Position numbers and translations under genes: made by a program
Assembly (NCBI GenBank): GCA_021738605.1
Contig: JAIPBY010000008.1
Span: forward strand, 1 to 24,979
Reading direction: 5' to 3'
Source of the DNA: Chitinophagaceae bacterium
Lineage (GTDB): Bacteria; Bacteroidota; Bacteroidia; Chitinophagales; Chitinophagaceae
Length of the DNA stretch: 24,979 nucleotides
In this document: positions 1-7,045 of the stretch, piece by piece
Position numbering within the stretch: the stretch's first letter is position 1
How the letters are laid out: every line of letters begins with the position of its first letter
Notes under the pieces: model-generated
Seen by the model: only the letters and a program-made list of their open reading frames with translations
Database searches by the model: none
What the model was told of the DNA's origin: nothing

Positions 1-651
1 GACAATTATGGCAACACTTTCCGTGCTGAAGATGGCATCATAAAAGTCCGTTACGACAAGTATGAGCAGTTCAACAACCGCTACGGGCATCTTTTTTACA
101 ACAAACCTTTTTCTTATTTCAAACTGAGGTTTGATTACCGGTTTACAGGAATCTGGCGCAATGATGCCCCATCATACACGAAGATCAATTCTGGTGTCAT
201 GTATCATTCCCAGGATCCGCGCACAATACTCAAGGAACAGGATTGGCCCATCTCAGTTGAGTTTCAGGTACTGGGCGGATTGGAAGATGGTCTGTCAAGA
301 CCAACAGGAAACATGTGTTCCCCAGGTACGGATGTTTTCTTTCAAGGCAAGAAAGATCCCAGGCATTGCATCAGCTCATCTTCCAAAACCTATTATGGCG
401 ACCAGTGGGTGCATGCTGAATTGATTGTCTTGGGAGATTCATTGGTGACACACCTGATCAATGGCGATACTGTGTTGCAGTACACCAATCCACAGATCGG
501 TGGAGGCGTTGCCAATGGTTATAACCCTTCCATTAAAATCGATGGAAAGCTTTTGAAAAAAGGATTTATCGCTTTGCAGAGCGAGGGCCAGGAGATTGAT
601 TTTAAAAACATTGAACTCCTTGACCTTTCAAAAAAATACAAAAACAAATGA
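1..651 (+). CDS. DUF1080 (3-keto-disaccharide hydrolase-like) protein, 5' end missing
   Basis: The reading frame is open from the first base of the window, so the N-terminus (signal peptide and start) lies outside; 216 codons are visible. The protein resembles the DUF1080 / 3-keto-disaccharide hydrolase family, a concanavalin-like beta-sandwich common in secreted Bacteroidota proteins. Family-like stretches include a beta-rich FKLRFDYRF segment, NSGVMYH, PISVEFQVLGG, the late strand WVHAELIVLGD and the end GFIALQSEGQEIDFKNIELL. Family members are usually exported and act on sugars or glycosides, but the substrate cannot be told here. The stop codon overlaps the mazG start (ATGA), so the two genes are probably co-transcribed and translationally coupled. 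The family call is good; the enzymatic role is inferred from the family only. Confidence 0.85.
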   Translation, partial: DNYGNTFRAEDGIIKVRYDKYEQFNNRYGHLFYNKPFSYFKLRFDYRFTGIWRNDAPSYTKINSGVMYHSQDPRTILKEQDWPISVEFQVLGGLEDGLSRPTGNMCSPGTDVFFQGKKDPRHCISSSSKTYYGDQWVHAELIVLGDSLVTHLINGDTVLQYTNPQIGGGVANGYNPSIKIDGKLLKKGFIALQSEGQEIDFKNIELLDLSKKYKNK

Positions 652-1412
652 GCAATCACGCCATCGAAAGGTTGGAAAAAATAATGGATGAACTGCGTGA
701 GCAATGCCCCTGGGATCGCAAACAAACCATCCATACCCTCAGACAGTTGACCATTGAAGAGTGTCATGAATTGGCAGATGTAATTACCGATGAAAACTGG
801 AAAGGCATTCAGGAGGAGTTGGGTGATATCTTACTGCACATTATTTTTTATACGAAAATTGGTGCCGAGCAACAACAGTTCAGCTTTGAAGATGTCATCA
901 ACGGGATTTGTGATAAATTGGTTTTTAGGCATCCCCATATTTACGGTGATGTGGTCGTTAAAGATGAAGAGGAAGTGAAAAGGAATTGGGAGAATTTAAA
1001 ACTCAAGGAAGGCAAAACATCAGTGATGAGTGGGGTTCCAAGGTCTTTGCCACCGATGGTTCAGGCCATGAGAATCCAGGAAAAAGCCAAGCAGGTGGGC
1101 TTTGAATGGGAAAACAAAGAACAGGTTTGGGAAAAAGTGAAGGAGGAAATGGAAGAGGTGAGGGTGGAGGTTGAGCAACAATCTAACAAAATTGAAGATG
1201 AGATAGGAGACCTGTTGTTTTCTGTCATCAACTATGCCAGGTTCCTGAACATTGATCCAGACAATGCTTTGGCAAAAACCAATAAAAAATTCCTTACCCG
1301 GTTTCAGGCAATGGAAAAAATCATATCTGATAAAGGTCAGCGCATGACCGACCTTAACCTCCAGCAAATGGATGAGATATGGAATGATGTAAAACAATCG
1401 TCACCGCCGTAA
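648..1412 (+). CDS. mazG: Nucleoside triphosphate pyrophosphohydrolase MazG
   Basis: 254 residues, the usual length of a two-domain MazG. It hydrolyses (d)NTPs to NMP plus pyrophosphate in the cytoplasm and is thought to clean non-canonical nucleotides from the pool or modulate stress signalling. Two tandem MazG helical domains are visible. The first has CPWDRKQTIHTL (20-31) and the metal-binding acidic set EECHE (37-41) plus EELGD (56-60). The second repeats the pattern with EEMEE (166-170) and DEIGD (184-188). The start ATG overlaps the stop of the upstream DUF1080 gene (ATGA), which decides this start. Its 3' end overlaps the convergent PolX-like gene by 12 bp. Confident family and function call. 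Confidence 0.96.
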   Translation: MSNHAIERLEKIMDELREQCPWDRKQTIHTLRQLTIEECHELADVITDENWKGIQEELGDILLHIIFYTKIGAEQQQFSFEDVINGICDKLVFRHPHIYGDVVVKDEEEVKRNWENLKLKEGKTSVMSGVPRSLPPMVQAMRIQEKAKQVGFEWENKEQVWEKVKEEMEEVRVEVEQQSNKIEDEIGDLLFSVINYARFLNIDPDNALAKTNKKFLTRFQAMEKIISDKGQRMTDLNLQQMDEIWNDVKQSSPP

Positions 1413-3068
1413 CCCCTTTAAATAGGCTTCAAAATCGGCGAGGCTGAAACTGGAAAGGTTGTTTTCTTTTTTCAACCCACCTTTCTGTGCAGCCAGCGTA
1501 CCATAGCGGATATCATTGTAGCCTTCAACATTGTGTGCATCAGGATTGATGGACAAGAGCGCGCCTTTATCCTGAGCCCTGGCCACCCAGGTCCAGTCCA
1601 GGTCCAGCCTTCTGGGATGGGCATTGATTTCAATCACCACCTTGTTGGTTATGCATGCATCAATGATCTTTTCATGATCAAGTGGATAGCCCTTTCTGCT
1701 CAACAACAGCCTTCCTGTTGGATGGCCGAGGATGGTGGTGTATGGGTTCTCAATCGCTGTTATCACCCGCTGCATGGCCTTCTCTTCACTCATTTTAAGG
1801 TTGGAGTGAACTGATGCGATGACCAGATCGAAAGTGCTGAGCAGGTTGTCGGAATAGTCCAAAGATCCATCATTGAGGATATCGCTCTCAATGCTTTTGA
1901 AAATCTTGAATGGAGCATATTTCCTGTTCAGCTCATCAACGTATTGTTGCTGCGCTTTCACCCGCTCTTCAGTCAAACCATTGGCATAGAAAGCCGATTT
2001 GCTGTGGTCGCTGATGACAAGGTATTCAAATCCCTTGTCGATACAGGCCTTGGCCATTTCTTCAACGGTATTGGTTCCATCGCTCCAATCACTGTGGCTG
2101 TGGATGATTGATTTGATGTCTGTTGGTTGTACAATATCCATCACTGATCCTTTGATTGCCTTTTCAATGATGGCGGGGTCTTCCCTTAGAAATGATGGAA
2201 TATAGTGTATGGATGCTGCTGTGAAGGCATCTTGATCTGTCTGCATGTCGTCCAATGAAGCGGGGTATCTGTTCAACCATTCATCAACAAATGCTTCAGC
2301 ACCATTGAGGATAAAACTTCTTTTTTGGAGTTGTTCTGTTGTTGAAAATTGGAACTCCAACAGCACATTTTCAATGCCTTTTGCATGCAATACATCATCT
2401 GCAAAAGACGTTGCTTCAAAACCATTGTCCTTGAGGAATGCAGCAAGCTGCTGTTCGTTGCAATCCGTCACCCAGCAAAGTTTTTCAAGGGTAGGCATTT
2501 GTCGAACAAAATCTCCGCATAGCACGAATGTATTTTCGATGAACTGGGACGCCAAAACATCCTGCATGTGTAATGCATAGGTTTCAATGTCTGCAAAGAG
2601 GAAATGCCCCTGGTGTCGGAAATAAAACTCTATCGCTTCTTTTACATTCTTCTGCGTTTTCTCTCCAAATCCCTTGTAGAGCAGCAACCTGTTTTCGTTG
2701 CAGGCATAAAGGAGTTCTCCCAGTCCTTCAATGCCCATTTCTTTCCAGATAGTCGAAATCTTTTTAGGGCCGATGCCTTTTATCTGCATCATCTCCAACA
2801 CTCCTTCAGGCGTTTTTGCAATCAATTCTTCCAGCGCCAATAGTTTTCCAGTTTCCAGTATTTCAATGATTTTTCTGGCAGTTGAATCTCCAATTCCTTT
2901 GAGTGATGCTATTTGCTCCTTAGGGATGGATTCCAGTTGCATGGGCAATTTTTCAATGGAAAATGATGCGCTTCCATATGACTTTGATTTGAAGCTGTTT
3001 TCCTGGTGAATATCCATCAATTTGCTTAGGAGACTGAACTGGTCGGCAATGGCGTAATTGTCTGGCAT
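1401..3068 (-). CDS. PolX-like protein with HhH and PHP domains; polymerase site degenerate
   Basis: 555 residues, close to bacterial family-X DNA polymerases (about 570). Order: three helix-hairpin-helix-like DNA-binding motifs (GIGDSTARKI from 58, GIGPKKI from 98, GFGEKTQKNV from 133), a remnant polymerase palm, and a C-terminal PHP phosphoesterase domain. The PHP metal ligands all appear present: H323, H325, H355, E394, H421, H449, H484, D510 and H512. In contrast, the palm motif GSxRRG...DxD reads GDFVRQ (185-190) followed by K196-L-C198, and the third catalytic Asp position (usually V-D-L-R) reads VLLE (235-238). The protein is therefore predicted to keep the 3'-5' exonuclease / AP-endonuclease-type PHP activity known for PolX proteins but not to synthesise DNA. 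It lies after the H1-like gene, separated by a terminator. The palm alignment was done by eye. Confidence 0.9.
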   Translation of the reverse strand: MPDNYAIADQFSLLSKLMDIHQENSFKSKSYGSASFSIEKLPMQLESIPKEQIASLKGIGDSTARKIIEILETGKLLALEELIAKTPEGVLEMMQIKGIGPKKISTIWKEMGIEGLGELLYACNENRLLLYKGFGEKTQKNVKEAIEFYFRHQGHFLFADIETYALHMQDVLASQFIENTFVLCGDFVRQMPTLEKLCWVTDCNEQQLAAFLKDNGFEATSFADDVLHAKGIENVLLEFQFSTTEQLQKRSFILNGAEAFVDEWLNRYPASLDDMQTDQDAFTAASIHYIPSFLREDPAIIEKAIKGSVMDIVQPTDIKSIIHSHSDWSDGTNTVEEMAKACIDKGFEYLVISDHSKSAFYANGLTEERVKAQQQYVDELNRKYAPFKIFKSIESDILNDGSLDYSDNLLSTFDLVIASVHSNLKMSEEKAMQRVITAIENPYTTILGHPTGRLLLSRKGYPLDHEKIIDACITNKVVIEINAHPRRLDLDWTWVARAQDKGALLSINPDAHNVEGYNDIRYGTLAAQKGGLKKENNLSSFSLADFEAYLKGLRR

Positions 3069-3089
3069 GTTGTGCAGTTGATCTTTGAC

Positions 3090-3117
3090 AAAAAAAAGTC
3101 CCGCACGAAGCGGGACT
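3090..3117 (-). terminator. Rho-independent terminator after the H1-like gene
   Basis: Perfect 8-bp inverted repeat AGTCCCGC / GCGGGACT (3097-3104 and 3110-3117) with a 5-base loop. Read on the minus strand it is followed at once by a run of T (complement of 3090-3096). It starts 24 bases after the stop of the H1-like gene and lies before the PolX-like gene, so it should separate the two transcripts. On the plus strand no T-run follows, so it acts in one direction. Confidence 0.88.
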
Positions 3118-3140
3118 CTATACTTTTAACTGTTGGAAGA

Positions 3141-3419
3141 TTACTTTGCAGCTTTCTTCGGAGCAGCTTTAGCAGCTTTTTTAGGAGCAGCTTTCTTAGG
3201 AGCGGCTTTAGCAGCTTTTTTAGGAGCAGCCTTTGCAGCTTTCTTAGGAGCGGCCTTTGCAGCTTTCTTAGGAGCAGCTTTAGCAGCTTTTTTAGGAGCA
3301 GCCTTTGCAGCTTTCTTAGGAGCAGCCTTTGCAGCTTTTTTAGGAGCAGCTTTTGCAGCTTTCTTAGGAGCAGCTTTCTTTGCAGCCTTTTTAGGTGCAG
3401 CTTTTTTTGCAGTTGCCAT
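3141..3419 (-). CDS. Histone H1-like Lys/Ala/Pro-rich repeat protein
   Basis: 92 residues made almost wholly of the octapeptide AAPKKAAK: after MATAKK there are ten full copies, plus one inserted Lys and one shortened copy (AAPKK). It has no acidic or aromatic residues and no globular domain. This resembles the C-terminal tail of eukaryotic histone H1 and the lysine-rich tails of bacterial proteins such as HctB and AlgP/AlgR3, which bind nucleic acid non-specifically through charge. A role in nucleoid compaction or RNA/ribosome binding is inferred, not shown. The gene follows rpmA by 93 bp but has its own promoter match (3460-3490) and a strong terminator (3090-3117), so it looks like an independently expressed single-gene unit. 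The start codon ATG at 3419 is the only reasonable one. Confidence 0.85.
   Translation of the reverse strand: MATAKKAAPKKAAKKAAPKKAAKAAPKKAAKAAPKKAAKAAPKKAAKAAPKKAAKAAPKKAAKAAPKKAAKAAPKKAAPKKAAKAAPKKAAK
3144..3401 (-). repeat. In-frame 24-bp tandem repeats encoding AAPKKAAK
   Basis: Imperfect tandem units of 24 bp inside the H1-like gene. The units encode the same octapeptide but differ at third positions (for example ttt/ttc for Lys and gct/gcc for Ala on the complement), so the repeats are older than a very recent expansion, or are kept at protein level. One unit is shortened to 15 bp (AAPKK) and one extra Lys codon interrupts the register. Copy number is likely to vary between strains. 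Confidence 0.9.
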
Positions 3420-3459
3420 TTTGTTTAGAATTTAATGGTTTAGAAAATGTTTAACGTAG

Positions 3460-3490
3460 TAAAAGTATAAACAGTTTTTCTAATATGCAA
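3460..3490 (-). promoter_or_regulatory. Bacteroidota-type promoter for the H1-like gene
   Basis: On the minus strand TTG (complement of 3488-3490), 20 bases, then TACTTTTA (complement of 3460-3467), a 7 of 8 match to TAnnTTTG at the right spacing. It lies between rpmA and the H1-like gene, with about 40 bases from the box to the ATG. Assigned by pattern only. Confidence 0.5.
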
Positions 3491-3512
3491 AAAAAATAAT
3501 TTTAAGCAATGA

Positions 3513-3779
3513 TTATCCGGCAGTTACAACAGGTGCGATAGATACAAATGTCTTGTTGTTCTTTGACTTCCTAAATTCAACAACACCATCAGATGTTGCG
3601 AAAATAGTCCAGTCCTTGCCTACGCCAACATTCTTACCAGGATGGTACTGTGTACCACGCTGACGCAAAATGATGTTTCCTGAAATAGCTGGTTGTCCTC
3701 CAAAGATCTTGATGCCAAGTCTTTTGCTGTGTGAATCGCGACCGTTCTTAACGCTACCTTCACCTTTCTTATGTGCCAT
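3513..3779 (-). CDS. rpmA: 50S ribosomal protein bL27
   Basis: 88 residues, full length for bL27. The N-terminus MAHKKGEGSVKNGRDS is the conserved flexible tail that reaches toward the peptidyl transferase centre and contacts tRNA. The following segment GGQPAISGNIILRQRGT is equally typical. There is no N-terminal cleaved extension of the Firmicutes type. It lies 35 bp downstream of rplU, the standard L21-L27 pair, and is almost certainly transcribed from the rplU promoter. Certain assignment. Confidence 0.99.
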   Translation of the reverse strand: MAHKKGEGSVKNGRDSHSKRLGIKIFGGQPAISGNIILRQRGTQYHPGKNVGVGKDWTIFATSDGVVEFRKSKNNKTFVSIAPVVTAG

Positions 3780-3814
3780 GACGCTTGTTTTTTAAATGAT
3801 GACTTTTAAATTGA

Positions 3815-4117
3815 TCAGGCGATGCTTTCAATCCTGAGCTTGGTATACAATTTACGGTGTCCGATTTTTTTACGGAAACCCTTCCTTCTTTTCATTTTGA
3901 ATGCAATCACTTTGTCACCCTGAACCTCACTGAGGATTTCAGCACTGACTTTAACTGTTACATCCTTTCCAATGGAAAGTTTTCCATCATTGTCAACAAG
4001 CAAAACCTCTGGGATTTCAATCTTGTCGCCTACACTTCCCTCAATGTGGGAAACATACAGCTGCTGTCCGGCTTCAACCTTGTACTGGTGACCTGCTATT
4101 TTTACAATTGCAAACAT
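3815..4117 (-). CDS. rplU: 50S ribosomal protein bL21
   Basis: 100 residues, normal length. It begins MFAIVKIAGHQYKVEAGQ and carries the signature KMKRRKGFRKKIGHRKLYT near the C-terminus (about 74-92), a basic segment that binds 23S rRNA. It is the first gene of the rplU-rpmA operon on the minus strand. A promoter match with ideal spacing lies 22 bp upstream (4140-4170). It is divergent from the GH3-like gene at 4255. Certain assignment. Confidence 0.99.
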   Translation of the reverse strand: MFAIVKIAGHQYKVEAGQQLYVSHIEGSVGDKIEIPEVLLVDNDGKLSIGKDVTVKVSAEILSEVQGDKVIAFKMKRRKGFRKKIGHRKLYTKLRIESIA

Positions 4118-4139
4118 GATAATTCAAAATTTAGGAGTG

Positions 4140-4170
4140 CGAAGGTAAGCATAATTTAATTTTCCCCCAA
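4140..4170 (-). promoter_or_regulatory. Promoter of rplU-rpmA
   Basis: On the minus strand TTG (complement of 4168-4170), 20 bases, then TACCTTCG (complement of 4140-4147), 7 of 8 to TAnnTTTG. Twenty-two bases separate the box from the rplU start. The TTG element lies in the left arm of the palindrome at 4164-4195, so a protein bound there could affect this promoter. Confidence 0.6.
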
Positions 4171-4195
4171 TTTTAAAACTAAAATTTCTTGGGGG
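4164..4195. repeat. Palindrome between the rplU and GH3 promoters
   Basis: CCCCCAA (4164-4170) and TTGGGGG (4189-4195) form a perfect 7-bp inverted repeat. Inside it TTTTA / TAAAA extends the pairing apart from a 4-base bulge. It lies upstream of both predicted transcription starts, so it is more likely a DNA-level site (operator) than a transcribed hairpin. Function unknown. Confidence 0.55.
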
Positions 4196-4204
4196 CTATT
4201 TCTA

Positions 4205-4232
4205 TTGGTTTGGGTGGGGGAGCCTATCTTTG
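4205..4232 (+). promoter_or_regulatory. Promoter of the GH3-dxr operon
   Basis: TATCTTTG at 4225-4232 is a perfect TAnnTTTG box, 22 bases before the ATG at 4255. A TTG at 4205-4207 is 17 bases upstream, slightly short of the usual 19-21. Assigned by pattern only. Confidence 0.55.
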
Positions 4233-4254
4233 TCACTTACACGAATGATTCAAT

Positions 4255-5754
4255 ATGAAGATCAAATCGTATCTGGCCAAGCCATTTGCAAATATCGTCT
4301 ATAAAAAAGTTCAAAAATCCATGCGCTCTGCCTTGGAGGATCAGGAGAATATTCTGACAGCATTGGTAAAAAAAGGCAAGGTTGCTGAATTTGGAAAAGA
4401 GCATCATCTTGCTGAAGTATCTGATCATCAATCTTTTATACAAGCTGTTCCAGTCAGGGACTATGAAAAACTAAGTCCATACATCGCTAAAATCAAGGAA
4501 GGGAAGGCCAATATTCTTTGGCCAGGCAAGCCCATTTACCTTGCCAAAACCTCTGGCACCACTTCCGGAGCCAAATACATACCTATCACGGCTGATTCTA
4601 TACCCAACCATATTGGTACGGCAAGGAATGCCTTGCTTTGTTATATAGCCACTTCAGGAAATGCCAATTTTGCCAATGGCAACATGATATTCCTTTCTGG
4701 CTCTCCTACGTTGGACCGCATTGGAGGAATCCCAACGGGCCGACTCAGCGGAATAGTCAACCACCATATTCCCAGTTACCTGAAAAAGAACCAGCTCCCT
4801 ACTTTTGAAACCAATTGTATTGAAGACTGGGAGACCAAACTGGAAAAAATTGTTGAGGAAACAGTTTCCCGCAACATGACACTGATCAGCGGTATCCCAC
4901 CATGGATGCAGATGTATTTTGACCGGTTGATGGAAAAGACAGGGAAAAAAATTGGAGACCTGTTTCCTGAGTTCAGTGTGTTGGTGCATGGAGGCGTTAA
5001 TTTCAGTCCGTACCGCTCCAAGCTCATGGAAAGTATTGGTCGTAAAGTAGATACCATTGAAACCTTTCCAGCTTCTGAAGGCTTTTTTGCTTTTCAGGAT
5101 ACGAGGGAAGAAGAGGGGCTTTTGCTCAATACCAATTCTGGTATCTTTTTTGAGTTTATTCCTGCCGTGGAGGTTTTCAACGAGAATCCTACAAGGCTGT
5201 CATTGAAGGATGTGAAGATTGGCGAAAATTATGCCCTGATCATCAACAATAACGCTGGTCTCTGGGGTTATAATATTGGTGATACCGTGAAATTTGTTTC
5301 TCTTGATCCCTACAGAATCATCGTTTCTGGCCGCATCAAGCATTTTATTTCTGCATTTGGGGAACATGTGATTGGTGAGGAAGTAGAATATAGCCTCATC
5401 AAAGCAGCCAATGAAAAAGGAATCCGTGTTGTTGAATTTACGGTGGCCCCTATGGTAACACAAGACCAAGGCAAATCGTATCATGAGTGGTTTGTAGAAT
5501 TTGAAGAGGATCCGCAAGACCTTGCCTCATTCGCAGCAGCAGTTGACCAGCAGATGCGGGCAAAGAATATTTATTATGATGATTTGATCCGTGGTAATAT
5601 CCTGAAACCGCTGGTGATCACGCCACTTAAGAAAAATGCCTTCATTGATTATATGCGCTCACAGGGTAAACTGGGTGGTCAAAACAAGGTACCCAGGTTG
5701 AGCAATGACAGGAAGATTGCCTCAGAACTTGAAAAGATGGCCAACAACCCATAA
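4255..5754 (+). CDS. GH3-family acyl-adenylate/amidosynthetase-like protein
   Basis: 499 residues, the typical size of bacterial GH3 proteins. GH3 enzymes belong to the ANL adenylating superfamily; plant members conjugate carboxylic acids such as auxin or jasmonate to amino acids through an acyl-AMP. Visible motifs: the ATP/phosphate loop TSGTTSGAKYIP (99-110), FPASEG (271-276) at the adenine-binding motif position, YNIGD (339-343) with the ribose-binding Asp D343, and the hinge region SGRIKHFISAFGEH. The adenylation site therefore looks intact. The bacterial substrate is unknown. It has its own promoter box and is followed after 9 bp by dxr, suggesting an operon, but a link to isoprenoid synthesis is speculation. 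It belongs to the GH3 superfamily with high confidence; the exact reaction is open. Confidence 0.93.
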   Translation: MKIKSYLAKPFANIVYKKVQKSMRSALEDQENILTALVKKGKVAEFGKEHHLAEVSDHQSFIQAVPVRDYEKLSPYIAKIKEGKANILWPGKPIYLAKTSGTTSGAKYIPITADSIPNHIGTARNALLCYIATSGNANFANGNMIFLSGSPTLDRIGGIPTGRLSGIVNHHIPSYLKKNQLPTFETNCIEDWETKLEKIVEETVSRNMTLISGIPPWMQMYFDRLMEKTGKKIGDLFPEFSVLVHGGVNFSPYRSKLMESIGRKVDTIETFPASEGFFAFQDTREEEGLLLNTNSGIFFEFIPAVEVFNENPTRLSLKDVKIGENYALIINNNAGLWGYNIGDTVKFVSLDPYRIIVSGRIKHFISAFGEHVIGEEVEYSLIKAANEKGIRVVEFTVAPMVTQDQGKSYHEWFVEFEEDPQDLASFAAAVDQQMRAKNIYYDDLIRGNILKPLVITPLKKNAFIDYMRSQGKLGGQNKVPRLSNDRKIASELEKMANNP

Positions 5755-5763
5755 ATTTACCAG

Positions 5764-6969
5764 ATGGAATTCGACTTCTCAGACCAGTTTGACGCTGAAG
5801 GAATCAATCCCCCTTCGATGAAGCGGGTGGGTCTTTTTGGTTCTACCGGTTCAATTGGGACGCAGACGCTTGATGTCATCAGGGCCAATCCTTCGCTTTT
5901 TTCAGCCACTTTGCTTACGGCCCATTCCAACCATGAGTTGTTGATAGCCCAAGCCTTGGAATTTTTACCAGCTGTTGTGGTCATCACACAATCCTCAAAA
6001 TATGCATTGGTGAAAGAGGCCCTTTCACCCAAAGGCATCATGGTCTTGGCGGGTGAAGAAGCGCTTGAAGAAGCCGCTTCAATGGACTGCTTTGACCTGA
6101 TGATGGCTGCCATTGTTGGCTTTGCAGGGTTGAAGCCCACCTTAAAAGCCATTGAAACTGGAAAAAACATTGCATTGGCCAACAAAGAAACCCTTGTTGT
6201 AGCTGGTGATGTGGTCATGGCGTTGGCTGCAGAAAAAGGGGTTTCGATTATTCCCGTAGATTCAGAACACTCCGCCATTTTCCAATGCCTAGTGGGAGAA
6301 GAATCCAATCCCATCGAAAAAATTATCCTCACCGCCTCTGGTGGTCCGTTCATAGGCAGAAAGCCCAACTACCTGGTGAATGTCAAAAGGGAGCATGCCA
6401 TTGCCCATCCGAACTGGAGCATGGGCGCCAAGATTTCGATTGACTCATCAACCCTGATGAACAAAGGCCTTGAGATGATTGAAGCCAAATGGCTTTTCAA
6501 CCTGGAGCCTTCTCAGATTGAGGTTGTCATCCATCCACAGAGCATTATTCATAGCATGGTGCAGTTCAAGGACAACAGCATCAAAGCCCAGATGGGCCTT
6601 CCAGACATGAAGTTACCCATTCAGTATGCCATGGCCTATCCCCAGCGGATTCCAAATGATTTTCCCCGGTTCAATTTTACGAAATCTTCCACCTTGAGTT
6701 TTGATCCTCCAGATTACAAGACATTCAGGAACCTCGGTCTTGCCATTTCTGCCCTGCACAAGGGGGGTAACATTCCTTGCATCCTGAATGCGGCCAACGA
6801 ACTGGCTGTTTACGGCTTTCTCCAAAACAGGCTAGGTTTTCTTGACATGACGGAGGTGATTGAGCAGACCATGGCCCATGTTGCTTTCATTGAAAACCCA
6901 ACTTTGCAAGAGTATTTTGATAGCGATGGGGAAGCCCGGAATTTTGCGGCTAGGTTGATCAACCTATAA
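5764..6969 (+). CDS. dxr: 1-deoxy-D-xylulose 5-phosphate reductoisomerase
   Basis: Second enzyme of the MEP isoprenoid pathway: NADPH- and Mg/Mn-dependent rearrangement and reduction of DXP to MEP in the cytoplasm. In the 401-residue numbering: dinucleotide loop GSTGSIG (26-32), ANKETLV (139-145), metal ligands D166 and E168 in VDSEHS, TASGGPF (190-196), the flexible catalytic loop HPNWSMG (215-221), and SSTLMNKGLE (228-237) containing N233, K234 and the metal ligand E237. All key residues are present. The first ATG is used here because it lies 9 bp after the GH3 stop. An in-frame ATG at 5818 would give MKRVGLFGSTGSIG and 383 residues, which matches the usual family N-terminus better, so the true start may be 5818. 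Other MEP genes are not in the window. Confidence 0.97.
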   Translation: MEFDFSDQFDAEGINPPSMKRVGLFGSTGSIGTQTLDVIRANPSLFSATLLTAHSNHELLIAQALEFLPAVVVITQSSKYALVKEALSPKGIMVLAGEEALEEAASMDCFDLMMAAIVGFAGLKPTLKAIETGKNIALANKETLVVAGDVVMALAAEKGVSIIPVDSEHSAIFQCLVGEESNPIEKIILTASGGPFIGRKPNYLVNVKREHAIAHPNWSMGAKISIDSSTLMNKGLEMIEAKWLFNLEPSQIEVVIHPQSIIHSMVQFKDNSIKAQMGLPDMKLPIQYAMAYPQRIPNDFPRFNFTKSSTLSFDPPDYKTFRNLGLAISALHKGGNIPCILNAANELAVYGFLQNRLGFLDMTEVIEQTMAHVAFIENPTLQEYFDSDGEARNFAARLINL

Positions 6970-6997
6970 GCTGGTTCTTCCACTTGTCCCATTTCAG

Positions 6998-7028
6998 TTG
7001 TCTTCCCTTCCATTATTCTTTATATTTA
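6998..7028 (+). promoter_or_regulatory. Candidate promoter of rseP
   Basis: TTG at 6998-7000, 20 bases, then TATATTTA at 7021-7028 (7 of 8 to TAnnTTTG), with 17 bases to the rseP ATG. It lies in the 76-bp gap after dxr. rseP could also be read from the upstream operon, since no terminator is visible in the gap. Confidence 0.45.
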
Positions 7029-7045
7029 CATCCTAATCTTTTACA

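Noticed and set aside
3144..3401. Regular repeats that could be taken for a CRISPR array
   Set aside because: Units are contiguous 24-bp coding repeats with no unique spacers between them.
3133..3435. Long open frames on the plus strand opposite the H1-like gene (Ala/Phe/Leu/Gly repeats and Ser/Arg/Phe repeats)
   Set aside because: They are mirror readings of the 24-bp tandem repeat. The minus-strand frame has the promoter, terminator and a known type of product, while the plus-strand products are low-complexity hydrophobic repeats without signals.
5757..6368. 203-codon open frame on the minus strand
   Set aside because: Antisense to dxr, whose catalytic motifs are intact over the same bases.
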